Shown piece by piece: positions 16,205 to 24,134 of a stretch of DNA of 64,000 nt. Every line of letters starts with the position of its first letter. Within the stretch, counting starts at the first letter, position 1. The stretch is taken from NCBI RefSeq assembly GCF_000495795.1, contig NZ_AWGD01000020.1:1-64000 (forward strand), written 5' to 3'. A program made the position numbers and the translations under genes. This DNA is from Asticcacaulis sp. AC460. Its GTDB lineage: Bacteria; Pseudomonadota; Alphaproteobacteria; Caulobacterales; Caulobacteraceae. Under the pieces are notes generated by a model. That model was given only the letters and a program-made list of their open reading frames with translations. It had not been told where the DNA came from and did no database searches.

Positions 16205-18610
16205 TTGTTAAAGTCGTCTGAGCGTTGGTTCCAAATGGCGGGCGTCGCCCTGATGACGGTCGTGGCCATTGCGGGCTTTGCCCTGACCATCTATGCCGCG
16301 TGGCTGTTTCACGACATGCCCGATGGTTCCGAACTGGCGGACTTCCGGCCGGTCAATTCGGCGCGCGTCTTTGCCTGGGACGGCACCCTGATCGGCGAAT
16401 ATGGCCAGGAGCGCCGCGTCAACGTGCCTTACGACCGCATCCCTGAGCGCATGCGCAACGCCTTTCTGGCGGCCGAGGACCGCGCCTTCTTCCAGCACAG
16501 CGGCGTCGACGTCAGCGGCGTGTCGCGCGCTATGCTCAAGAACGTCTATAACTTCGTCACCGGCCGCCGCTTCGAAGGCGGTTCGACCATCACCCAGCAG
16601 GTCGCTAAGAACCTGCTGCTGGGCAATGAGCGCACCCTGGGGCGCAAGCTGAAGGAAGTCATCCTGGCGCGGAGGCTGGAAAGCTCGCTCAGCAAGGAAC
16701 AGATACTCGAACTCTACATGAACGATATCTATCTCGGCTATCGTTCCTACGGCGTCGGTTCGGCGGCGTTCAACTATTTCGGCAAACCTGTGGACCAGTT
16801 GTCCCTGGCCCAATCGGCCTATCTGGCAGCCCTGCCCAAAGGACCGGAAAACTACCGTCCGACCACGCACAAGGCCGCGGCCATGGCCCGGCGCAACTGG
16901 GTCATCGACGAAATGGCCCAGGCGGGTTTCGTTACCCGTGCCGAGGCCGAGGAAGCCAAGAAGGAAGATCTGATCGTCCAGGACAAGCCTCAGCGCGCCC
17001 ATTATCACGACGCCGACTATTTCGTGTCCGAGGTGGAACTGCGCGCCCGCAAGCTGTTCCCGAACGATCCCAACGCCATCTATACCGACGGCTACTACAT
17101 CAAGACGACGCTGGACCCCAAGCTGCAGACCTATGCCCGCCAGGCCCTGATGAACGGCCTGGAAACCTACGACCGCCGCCATGGCTGGCGCGGCGCCTGG
17201 GGCAATGAGAAGCCGGCGTCCAACTGGCAGAGGATTGCCGCCGAAAAAGAGCCCCCGTCGGAACGGGCCAGATGGATCCAGGCTATCGTGACGTCTGCCA
17301 CGAAAGGCAGCGTCGCGATCGAAACCATTACCGGTGACAAGGGCAGCCTGATTTCCAGCGACATCGCCTGGGCCTTTGCAGGCCGCGGACTGAAGACCGG
17401 CGACCTGATCTTCGTCGAACCCAATCCAGAAGGTTCGGGCTACCGCCTGCGTCAGGTGCCCAATGTCAACGGCGCCCTGGTGGCGGTCGATCCGTTCACC
17501 GGCCGCACCCTGGCCATGGTCGGCGGCTATTCCTACTCGGTCTCCAAGTTCAACCGCGCCACTCAGGCCAATCGCCAGCCGGGGTCGTCGATCAAGCCCT
17601 TTGTCTACGCCGTGGCGCTGGAGCGCGACTTCACGCCGGCCTCCATCGTCGAGGATGGTCCCATCACCATGATGGGCGGCGACGGCAAGATGTGGTCGCC
17701 GCAGAACTATGAACACGACTATATGGGACCACAGCCGATCCGCCGCGGTATCGAGCTGTCACGCAACCTGATGACCGTACGCCTGGCCCAGAAGGTCGGG
17801 ATCAAGCCGATCACCCAGAAGCTCGTCGAATACGGCATCTCGGAAAAGGTGCCGGCGGAAATGTCGATGGTGCTGGGCGCCGGAGAGGTGACGCCCTTCA
17901 ATCTGACCGGAGCCTATTCGATCTTCGTCAATGGCGGACGCAAGATCCGCCCGCACCTGATCGACCAGGTGCTCGATCGCGACGGCAAGGTGGTCTATAA
18001 GGCCGACGACCGCGCCTGTCCGGTCTGCGCCCAACCCTTCAACGGCACGGAAAGCCCGCGCCTGACCGCACCCGGTCAGTCGGTGATGAACCCGATCACC
18101 GCCTACCAGGTTAACAGCTTCATGCAGGGCGTGGTCGAACGCGGTACCGCCCGCTCGGCGGCGTCCCTGGGCATTCCTATGGGCGGCAAGACCGGCACGA
18201 CCAACGACTACCGTTCGGCCTGGTTCGTCGGCTTTACCGCCGACATGGTTGTGGGCGTGTTCGTCGGCTTCGACGACAACCACACCCTGGGTGACAAGGA
18301 GACCGGTTCACAGGCGGCCCTGCCGATCTGGATCGACTTCATGCGCAATGCCACCAAGGGCAAGCCGAAAAAGGACTTCCAGAAGCCACGCGACGCTGTG
18401 TTCGTGTCGATCCGCGGCCGCGAGGAGGCGTTCAAGCCGGGCACCGAGCCCAAGTACCAGCCCGGTGCGGAGGATGACGGTCCGCGGCCGTACCTGGACA
18501 CCTGGACCGACGGCGACCTACAGACGCCGGCGCCCGTGGAAGCACCGACCGTCCAGACACCGGCGGCCCCGAAGAAGAAGACCCTGGACGACGCAAGCGA
18601 GCTGTACTGA
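16205..18610 (+). CDS. mrcA: Penicillin-binding protein 1A (bifunctional transglycosylase/transpeptidase)
   Basis: 801 residues from TTG 16205, chosen because GGAGG (16196-16200) sits 4 nt upstream; GTG 16184 and ATG 16234 are alternatives. One N-terminal membrane anchor (VALMTVVAIAGFALTIYAAWLF) precedes the GT51 domain with EDRAFFQHSGVD and GGSTITQQVAKNLLLG, then an OB-like insert, then the transpeptidase with SSIK (Ser ~461), SRN (~519) and KTGT (~662). It polymerises lipid II and cross-links peptidoglycan in the periplasm. The tail is Pro/Lys-rich. Its position after amiC and before prfB matches the order I recall for Caulobacter. Confidence 0.95.
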   Translation: MLKSSERWFQMAGVALMTVVAIAGFALTIYAAWLFHDMPDGSELADFRPVNSARVFAWDGTLIGEYGQERRVNVPYDRIPERMRNAFLAAEDRAFFQHSGVDVSGVSRAMLKNVYNFVTGRRFEGGSTITQQVAKNLLLGNERTLGRKLKEVILARRLESSLSKEQILELYMNDIYLGYRSYGVGSAAFNYFGKPVDQLSLAQSAYLAALPKGPENYRPTTHKAAAMARRNWVIDEMAQAGFVTRAEAEEAKKEDLIVQDKPQRAHYHDADYFVSEVELRARKLFPNDPNAIYTDGYYIKTTLDPKLQTYARQALMNGLETYDRRHGWRGAWGNEKPASNWQRIAAEKEPPSERARWIQAIVTSATKGSVAIETITGDKGSLISSDIAWAFAGRGLKTGDLIFVEPNPEGSGYRLRQVPNVNGALVAVDPFTGRTLAMVGGYSYSVSKFNRATQANRQPGSSIKPFVYAVALERDFTPASIVEDGPITMMGGDGKMWSPQNYEHDYMGPQPIRRGIELSRNLMTVRLAQKVGIKPITQKLVEYGISEKVPAEMSMVLGAGEVTPFNLTGAYSIFVNGGRKIRPHLIDQVLDRDGKVVYKADDRACPVCAQPFNGTESPRLTAPGQSVMNPITAYQVNSFMQGVVERGTARSAASLGIPMGGKTGTTNDYRSAWFVGFTADMVVGVFVGFDDNHTLGDKETGSQAALPIWIDFMRNATKGKPKKDFQKPRDAVFVSIRGREEAFKPGTEPKYQPGAEDDGPRPYLDTWTDGDLQTPAPVEAPTVQTPAAPKKKTLDDASELY

Positions 18611-18720
18611 CACTTCAGGGGTAATTTCCACCAGCCCATCCAACCTCATGCTTGCCATCGCGGCCGCGCGGGGATAAACCCGCACCTCCAAGATTTGAGG
18701 CCAAGACTTTAGGAAGCACC

Positions 18721-19843
18721 ATGCGTTTGGATATCGAGACCGCCGCGTCCGAAATCGAGCAGTCCATCGGACTGCTCAGGAGGCGTCTTTGACTGGGATG
18801 TCGCACTACGCCGTCTCGACGAACTGAACGCCCGGGTCGAAGACCCGACCCTGTGGGACAGGCCCGACGAAGCCCAGAAGATCAACCGCGAGCGCTCCAA
18901 ACTCGGCGCTTCGATCGATGCCGTGAAGACGCTCGAAAAGGAACTCAAGGACGCCATCGAGTTCGCCGAACTGGGCGACATGGAAGGCGACGAGACACTG
19001 ATCGAAGAGTCCCGTGCCATGCTGAAGGGCCTCAAGGCCCATGCCGGCCGCGCCGAATTGGAAGCGCTGCTGTCGGGTGAGGCTGACGGCAACGATGCCT
19101 ATGTCGAAATCAATTCCGGCGCCGGTGGCACCGAATCCTGCGACTGGGCCGGTATCCTGCTGCGCATGTACACGCGCTGGGCTGTGGCTCACGGCATGAG
19201 CGTCGATGTCGAGGAAGAAACCGCAGGCGAACAGGCCGGCATCAAATCGACGACCTTGTTGATCAAGGGCGAGAATGCCTATGGCTGGCTGAAGACCGAG
19301 GCAGGGGTTCACCGCCTGGTCCGCATTTCGCCGTTCGACTCCAACGCGCGCCGTCATACCTCGTTCGCCTCGGTCTGGGTCTATCCGGTGGTCGACGACG
19401 CCATCGTCATCGACATCAACCCGGCCGATGTCCGTACCGACACCTATCGCGCCTCGGGCGCCGGCGGCCAGCACATCAACAAGACCGACTCGGCCGTCCG
19501 CCTGACCCACATCCCGACCGGCATCGCCGTGGCCTGCCAGGCCGGCCGCTCGCAGCACGCCAACCGCGACGAAGCCTGGAAGATGCTGCGCGCCCGCCTG
19601 TACGAACAGGAACTGCAGAAGCGTGAAGCCGCCCAACAGGCGCTGGAAGACCAGAAGACCGACATCGGCTGGGGCCACCAGATCCGCTCCTACGTCCTTC
19701 AACCCTATCAAATGGTCAAGGATCTGCGCACCAATGTCGAAACCTCCGATAGCCAGGCGGTGCTGGACGGTGATCTCGACGCCTTCATGGGCGCTTCGCT
19801 GGCCCAGCGCGTCGGCGTGACCCGCGACGGCGCGGACGCGTAA
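18721..19843 (+). CDS. prfB: Peptide chain release factor 2, expressed through a programmed +1 frameshift
   Basis: 373 residues assembled from 18721-18789 (23 codons) and 18791-19843. Frame 1 ends CGT CTT TGA C; skipping T18790 continues as GAC TGG GAT, giving the family sequence [27 protein letters not shown]. The Ser-Pro-Phe stop-recognition motif is in [15 protein letters not shown] and the peptidyl-tRNA hydrolysis motif in [17 protein letters not shown]2 reads UGA and UAA. The short frame has GGA upstream of ATG 18721. Simple gene callers would start at 18923 and lose about 67 N-terminal residues. Confidence 0.97.
18778..18793 (+). promoter_or_regulatory. prfB: prfB autoregulatory frameshift site
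   Basis: AGGAGG (18778-18783) acts as an internal Shine-Dalgarno 3 nt before CTTTGAC (18787-18793). This is the spacing of the classical RF2 site (AGGGGG-N3-CUUUGAC). When RF2 is scarce, slow reading of the UGA at 18790 lets the CUU tRNA slip +1 and full-length RF2 is made. Confidence 0.96.
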
Positions 19844-19886
19844 CGGGTCCAGGGTGCTTCGCACCCTGGCCGCCGGAGGCTCCTTC

Positions 19887-20942
19887 TTACAATTCCGGCT
19901 TGGCCTGCTGCGGTTCGGTCTTGGCGATATTGACGACTTCGGCATTATCCGCCGCGTGCGCATTGTCCGTGGCCACCGTATGAGCCGGGGCTTTTCTACG
20001 CCCTTTCTTCAGGATGATCTGCGCGCCCATGTAGCGTGAATAGACCTGCGTAAACTCTGCGCCCAGGAAGAATATCTGCGTCGAATAATAGATCCATACC
20101 AACACCACGATCAGCGACCCTGCGGCGCCATAGGTGCTGCTGAAGGCGCTGTGGGCCAGATAGATACCAATCAACAGCTTACCGAAGGCAAACAGGAGGG
20201 CTGTAATGGCCGCGCCGATCCAGGTGTCGCGCCATTCGATATGCACATCCGGCAACACCTTGAAGATCATGGCGAAGACCAGGGTGATGATGATGAATGA
20301 CACCAGGTTGTGCAGGAAGTGGACGGCGAAGCTGATCGGGATCACATTGCCGAAGGCCGAGGTGAGGGCCGGCAGGATCGCCGAAATCACCAGGCCGATC
20401 AGAAGGATGACGCCGCCCCCCGCGATCATGACGAAGCTGAGCAGGCGTTTCTGGATAAACCATGTCCAGTGGGCGCTCTCGCGCTCTTCGATGTTCCAGA
20501 TGGCGTTGAGCGCGTCCTGGAGCTGGGCGAAGAAGCTGGTCGCCGAGACGATCAGGGTCACGAAGCCGATGATCGAGGCGATGAGATTGGCCTTGGGGTT
20601 GCTGGTATTGGCCAGGATGGTCTGGACGGCTTCGGCGCCCGCTGCCCCGATCAGCTTGTTGATCTCGTCGAAGATATAGCCTTCGACGGCGGCGCGCCCG
20701 AAAGCCATGCCGGCAAAGGCGACCACGATCAGCAGAAGCGGACCCATGGATAGCATGGCATAAAAGGCCAGGGCGGCGCCCAGGCGCGGTACCTTGTCAT
20801 CGTTCCATTCCCGCGCCGTTTCCTTCAGGATGAACCAGAAGGCCTGAAGCGTCAGGGGCGGACGGGTCTTGGTTTTCCGGGCGCTGGCGGGGGAAGGCGG
20901 CATGAACGGGATTCGCAGGCGATGAAGCGCAAGAGGTAGCAT
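19887..20942 (-). CDS. YihY/BrkB-family inner-membrane protein
   Basis: About 351 residues. The family (YihY/UPF0761, once mistaken for RNase BN) has six membrane helices, seen here in AALAFYAMLSMGPLLLIVVAFAGMAF, LIASIIGFVTLIVSATSFFAQL, LLSFVMIAGGGVILLIGLVISAI, LVSFIIITLVFAMIFKVLP, IGAAITALLFAFGKLLIGIYL and GSLIVVLVWIYYSTQIFFLGAEF. The conserved DALNAIWNIEER and GAEFTQVY motifs are present. Function is unknown. ATG 20942 is used; ATG 20903 (MPPSPASARK) and TTG 20954 are alternatives, none with a clear ribosome-binding site. The C-terminal ~50 residues are polar and cytosolic. It is convergent with prfB. Confidence 0.9.
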   Translation of the reverse strand: MLPLALHRLRIPFMPPSPASARKTKTRPPLTLQAFWFILKETAREWNDDKVPRLGAALAFYAMLSMGPLLLIVVAFAGMAFGRAAVEGYIFDEINKLIGAAGAEAVQTILANTSNPKANLIASIIGFVTLIVSATSFFAQLQDALNAIWNIEERESAHWTWFIQKRLLSFVMIAGGGVILLIGLVISAILPALTSAFGNVIPISFAVHFLHNLVSFIIITLVFAMIFKVLPDVHIEWRDTWIGAAITALLFAFGKLLIGIYLAHSAFSSTYGAAGSLIVVLVWIYYSTQIFFLGAEFTQVYSRYMGAQIILKKGRRKAPAHTVATDNAHAADNAEVVNIAKTEPQQAKPEL

Positions 20943-21019
20943 GGTCCGGCCCAAGTTCTGAACTTGAATCGCCCGACAGTGGTCAGATACAGTGTGACGA
21001 AATCAAGAGGGAAATGACG

Positions 21020-21571
21020 ATGATCCGATCAGCAACGGTTATGCTTCTATTGACCGTCCCTACCGCGACCCTGGCGCAGCCCGCCACGGTGGCGCCCGAG
21101 TCTGTGATCAGCACAATCACGGCGGACTGGAACGAGGACGGCGGCTTCGACCGTGCCGTTCTGGTGCAGTCGCAAGACAGCGTCGATCTTATCGTCTACA
21201 TGTCCGACGGCGATACGATGAAGCCGGCCGCCTTTGCGCCCGGACTGGTGTGGAGCGGCAGTATGTGGGGCACCCAGCCGTCGCTGCAACTGTCGCCGGC
21301 CGGCGGGTTGCAGGTCGTTTCCGGCAACGACGCCATCGGCCGGTCTCGCTGGCAGCAGACCCTGACCCTGGCCTGGCGCAACAACCAGATGGTCGTGGCC
21401 GGAGTGACAACGGTGAGCCGCGATACGCTGGACCTTGAGGCCGGTGGGACGTGCGATGTCAACTTCCTGACCGGAAAAGGTACGGCCATGGGCAAGCCGG
21501 TCAAGGTGGCGGCCGGCGGGATAGCCGTTGCCGACTGGACCGACGACAAGGTCCCGGTCAATTGCCTGTAA
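21020..21571 (+). CDS. Exported hypothetical protein
   Basis: 183 residues. I do not recognise a named family. The first ~20 residues (MIRSATVMLLLTVPTATLA-Q) look like a signal peptide, so the product is probably periplasmic. The mature part is mostly beta-like, with ITADWNEDGGFDRAVLVQSQDSVDLIVYMSDGD, which resembles an FG-GAP/VCBS-style calcium-loop segment (DWNEDGGFDRAV), and two Cys in the C-terminal 40 residues (GTCDVNF, VNCL-end) that could form a disulfide. GAGGG lies 8 nt before ATG 21020; ATG 21014 is too close to it. The gene ends in a bidirectional terminator. Confidence 0.7.
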   Translation: MIRSATVMLLLTVPTATLAQPATVAPESVISTITADWNEDGGFDRAVLVQSQDSVDLIVYMSDGDTMKPAAFAPGLVWSGSMWGTQPSLQLSPAGGLQVVSGNDAIGRSRWQQTLTLAWRNNQMVVAGVTTVSRDTLDLEAGGTCDVNFLTGKGTAMGKPVKVAAGGIAVADWTDDKVPVNCL

Positions 21572-21578
21572 ATCGAAA

Positions 21579-21611
21579 AAAGCCGGGAAGCTCTGATGCT
21601 TACCCGGCTTT
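21579..21611. terminator. Bidirectional terminator between the exported protein and bacA
   Basis: AAAGCCGGGAAGC (21579-21591) pairs with GCTTACCCGGCTTT, with one bulge and a 6-nt loop. It has A-runs on the left and TTTCTTC on the right, so it can end transcription of both convergent genes. Confidence 0.85.
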
Positions 21612-21639
21612 CTTCACAGATTATGTTCGGTGAGGTGGA

Positions 21640-22188
21640 TTACTTCAGGTCGCCCAGGGCGCTGATATCATAGGTGCCCAGCGACGGCGAACCGTAGTCG
21701 CTGGTCGAGGCGGCGGGGCTGCTGACCGACGGGCTGGTCGCGCCAACGGGGGCGTCGACGCGGCGCGACTGCAGGCAGCGGCCCTGGAAGTAGGCGCCGA
21801 CATCGATGGCCAGGGCTTCGTGGGTGATGTCGCCTTCGACATAGGCAGTCGCCTGAAGCTTGACCTGCTTGCCCGAGATCGAGCCGACGATACGGCCGCG
21901 TACCTCGATGGTGTCGGCCTCGACCTTGCCCTCGATGCTGCCGGACTCGCCGACGATCAGGTGGCCACACTTCACGTCGCCGCGAACTGTGCCATCCAGG
22001 TGCAGATCGCCGTTGCCGGTGATGTTGCCGTCGATGACCAGGCCTGAGCCCAGGCCGGACAACTTGGCGGCGGGGCGCGGCGCTTGAGCGGCCTGGCTGC
22101 GGTTGAGATTGATCTGCGGCGACTCGATCGGAGCCGGAGCGGGCTTGGCGGGCACGGGTTGTGCCGGTTTGTTAGTTTTGCTGAACAT
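21640..22188 (-). CDS. bacA: Bactofilin
   Basis: 182 residues: a Pro/Ala-rich N-terminal tail with a short hydrophobic start, a central bactofilin beta-helix (~45-140; SGLVIDGNITGNGDLHLDGTVRGDVKCGHLIVGESGSIEGKVEADTIEVRGRIVGSI), and a Ser-rich C-terminal tail. Bactofilins polymerise without nucleotide into membrane-bound filaments that position cell-wall enzymes. In Caulobacter BacA recruits PbpC at the stalk base, and in Asticcacaulis BacA organises stalk synthesis. The start overlaps the end of the upstream M23 endopeptidase gene by 17 nt, a conserved bactofilin-peptidase pairing, so both probably act at the same cell-envelope site. Confidence 0.95.
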   Translation of the reverse strand: MFSKTNKPAQPVPAKPAPAPIESPQINLNRSQAAQAPRPAAKLSGLGSGLVIDGNITGNGDLHLDGTVRGDVKCGHLIVGESGSIEGKVEADTIEVRGRIVGSISGKQVKLQATAYVEGDITHEALAIDVGAYFQGRCLQSRRVDAPVGATSPSVSSPAASTSDYGSPSLGTYDISALGDLK

Positions 22189-23308
22189 AATCTCCTGCCT
22201 TCAAAAAGCGTGCCGGGTTTTGCGGGCGACCGTTCAGCCACACTTCGTAGTGAAGGTGGACGCCGGTCGAACGTCCTGTCGAGCCCATCGAACCCACCCG
22301 CTGGTCGACGGCGACGCGTTGACCGGTCTTGACGGTGAAGTTGGCGAGGTGGGCATAGCGGGTCTTGAAACCATTGCCGTGGTCGATCTCGACGCAGTTG
22401 CCGTAGCCCGTGCGGACACCGACAAAGGAGACGACGCCGGGAGCGCTCGAATAGATCGGCGTCAGGTAGGCGCCGGAAAAGTCCTGGCCGGCGTGGAAGC
22501 GCGGCGCGTGGTTGAACGGGTCGAAGCGGACGCCGAAGCCCGAGGTTTCACGGGTGCCCAAGGTCGGCCGGCCGAAGGGCAGGCGGTCGGAGCTGTTCTG
22601 CAGGCCGCGCATGTCCGACAGGTCGTTGGCGGCATTGGAGACGCGGCGAGCGAAGTCTTCGTCGACATTGAGGACGGCGGCCAAAGTCTTGGCATCCTTG
22701 CCGGCCAGCGGGCCGCCCTGGCCGCCGGCGAAGATTGCGGGATTCAGGCCGGCGATGCGGAAGGCCAGGCGCAGGCGCTCGGCGCGCGTCTTGGCGAAGG
22801 TTTCAGCCTGGCTGACCATGCGCTCCTGCTCGGCGCGGATGGCGTAGATGCGCTCCATCGGCGGCAGGCTTTCGTCGACCTGGGCCGGAGCCAGGGCCAC
22901 AGCTGCGCCGGGTACACCCTTGAAATCCTTGAGAAGATTGACCAGGCCGGCATGGCGGTTCTCAACCGTGGTGGCCAGGTCTTCCAGCGAACCGGAATTG
23001 GCGGTGGCGTGGTGGGTAGCCATATCCAGGCGGGCTTGGCGATCGGCGATCCAGCGCTCGGATTGGCGCTTCATCATCACCATCTGGTTCTCGGCGCCGC
23101 TGCCATGAGCGGCGGCGAAGAAAAGGCTGATACCCGTTGAGATGGCCAGCCAGGTGGCCAGGGCCGAGGCCACGAAAATCAGGAAAAACTGCTTTCCGGG
23201 GCTGATGACATAGCCTTTTGTCTCGCCGCCGGTGCGGATAAAGATGTGGCGTTCCGGGAGGATGGACTCCATCCAGTCGCCTAAGCCTTCAGAGCCGTTT
23301 TCACGCAT
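22172..23308 (-). CDS. ldpA: M23 (LytM-type) peptidoglycan endopeptidase, LdpA-like
   Basis: 378 residues. A cytosolic N-terminus (~35) precedes one membrane helix (FFLIFVASALATWLAISTGISLFFAA), a long helical, probably coiled-coil region (~75-230), and a C-terminal M23 domain. The zinc ligands are His and Asp of RFHAGQDFSG and the last His of the HLHYEVW motif (GVHLHYEVWLNG); both are intact, so it is likely active and cuts peptide cross-links. ATG 23308 is preferred; GTG 23320 is possible. The end overlaps bacA. A Caulobacter homologue named LdpA is encoded next to bacA; the symbol rests on this synteny. Confidence 0.88.
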   Translation of the reverse strand: MRENGSEGLGDWMESILPERHIFIRTGGETKGYVISPGKQFFLIFVASALATWLAISTGISLFFAAAHGSGAENQMVMMKRQSERWIADRQARLDMATHHATANSGSLEDLATTVENRHAGLVNLLKDFKGVPGAAVALAPAQVDESLPPMERIYAIRAEQERMVSQAETFAKTRAERLRLAFRIAGLNPAIFAGGQGGPLAGKDAKTLAAVLNVDEDFARRVSNAANDLSDMRGLQNSSDRLPFGRPTLGTRETSGFGVRFDPFNHAPRFHAGQDFSGAYLTPIYSSAPGVVSFVGVRTGYGNCVEIDHGNGFKTRYAHLANFTVKTGQRVAVDQRVGSMGSTGRSTGVHLHYEVWLNGRPQNPARFLKAGDYVQQN

Positions 23309-23544
23309 AACCGCCGCCACCTAAACCGTTTATTAATTATGCCTTGGTGATTCGAACGGCGCAAGGTTTAACTCGCGCGGCTGTCAAGCTGTGCGACAGG
23401 AAAATCAGGAAAGTCATTAAAAACAGGAGGTTGATCATTGCGGTCCTTGCCTTCCGTCCCAATTTGAAAGTCGCATCCAACGACCTTCAAAATCGGTGCC
23501 GCCGCCCAGTCCCAAAACCGAGATAAGGATTGCATAAGGACATT

Positions 23545-24036
23545 TCAAGCCTGAAAAGCCGTTACCGCGGTTAACACTTCCGTGACATGGTTCTTGATCC
23601 GGACCTTGCGCCACTCTGCGCGCACCTGTCCTTGCGGGTCGATAATAAAGGTCGATCGGTCCGTACCCATATATTTACGCCCGTACAGCGACTTCTCACC
23701 CCACGACCCGAACGCATTGATAACCGATGTGGATTCATCTGACAGAAGCGGCATTTTCAGCCCGTACTTGCGGATGAATTTCCCGTGCGAGGTGAGATCA
23801 TCCTTGGACAGTCCGAATAATTTCACCCCACGGGTGTCGAATTCTGGCACAGCTTCGGAAAAAGCACAGGCCTCCTTGGTGCAGGTTTCGGTATCGTCGG
23901 TCGGGTAGAAAAACAGCACAACCCAATGACCACGCAGGTCTTTCAGACGGACGACGCTACCGTCTGAGCACGGTAGTTCGAAGTCCGGCGCGGCATACGG
24001 CGTAAAAGAAGTTGCCATTTGTGACGATTTCGCCAT
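23545..24036 (-). CDS. bcp: Peroxiredoxin, Bcp/PrxQ type
   Basis: 163 residues of thioredoxin fold. The catalytic segment is FFYPTDDTETCTKEACAFSEAVPEF, with peroxidatic Cys and a second Cys five residues later, the arrangement of atypical 2-Cys PrxQ/Bcp enzymes. Other family motifs are APDFELPCSDG, LRGHWVVLFF and STFIIDPQGQV. It reduces hydroperoxides using thioredoxin in the cytosol. GAGG precedes ATG 24036; ATG 24018 is a weaker alternative. It is divergent from the AsmA-like gene. The 236 bp between its stop and ldpA (23309-23544) contain no supportable gene and should hold the ldpA promoter. Confidence 0.94.
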   Translation of the reverse strand: MAKSSQMATSFTPYAAPDFELPCSDGSVVRLKDLRGHWVVLFFYPTDDTETCTKEACAFSEAVPEFDTRGVKLFGLSKDDLTSHGKFIRKYGLKMPLLSDESTSVINAFGSWGEKSLYGRKYMGTDRSTFIIDPQGQVRAEWRKVRIKNHVTEVLTAVTAFQA

Positions 24037-24134
24037 GACATAGCCTCGCTTAACTGTCTAAAGACACAAATCCTGTAAAAAGAGTCGCCGTAACTGCACT
24101 GCTTTGGCGGCGCGCGTCCAGACGAAACAAACAA

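Noticed and set aside
23344-23526. A 60-codon plus-strand frame upstream of ldpA
   Set aside because: Basic, low-information sequence with no family resemblance; the region more likely holds the ldpA promoter.
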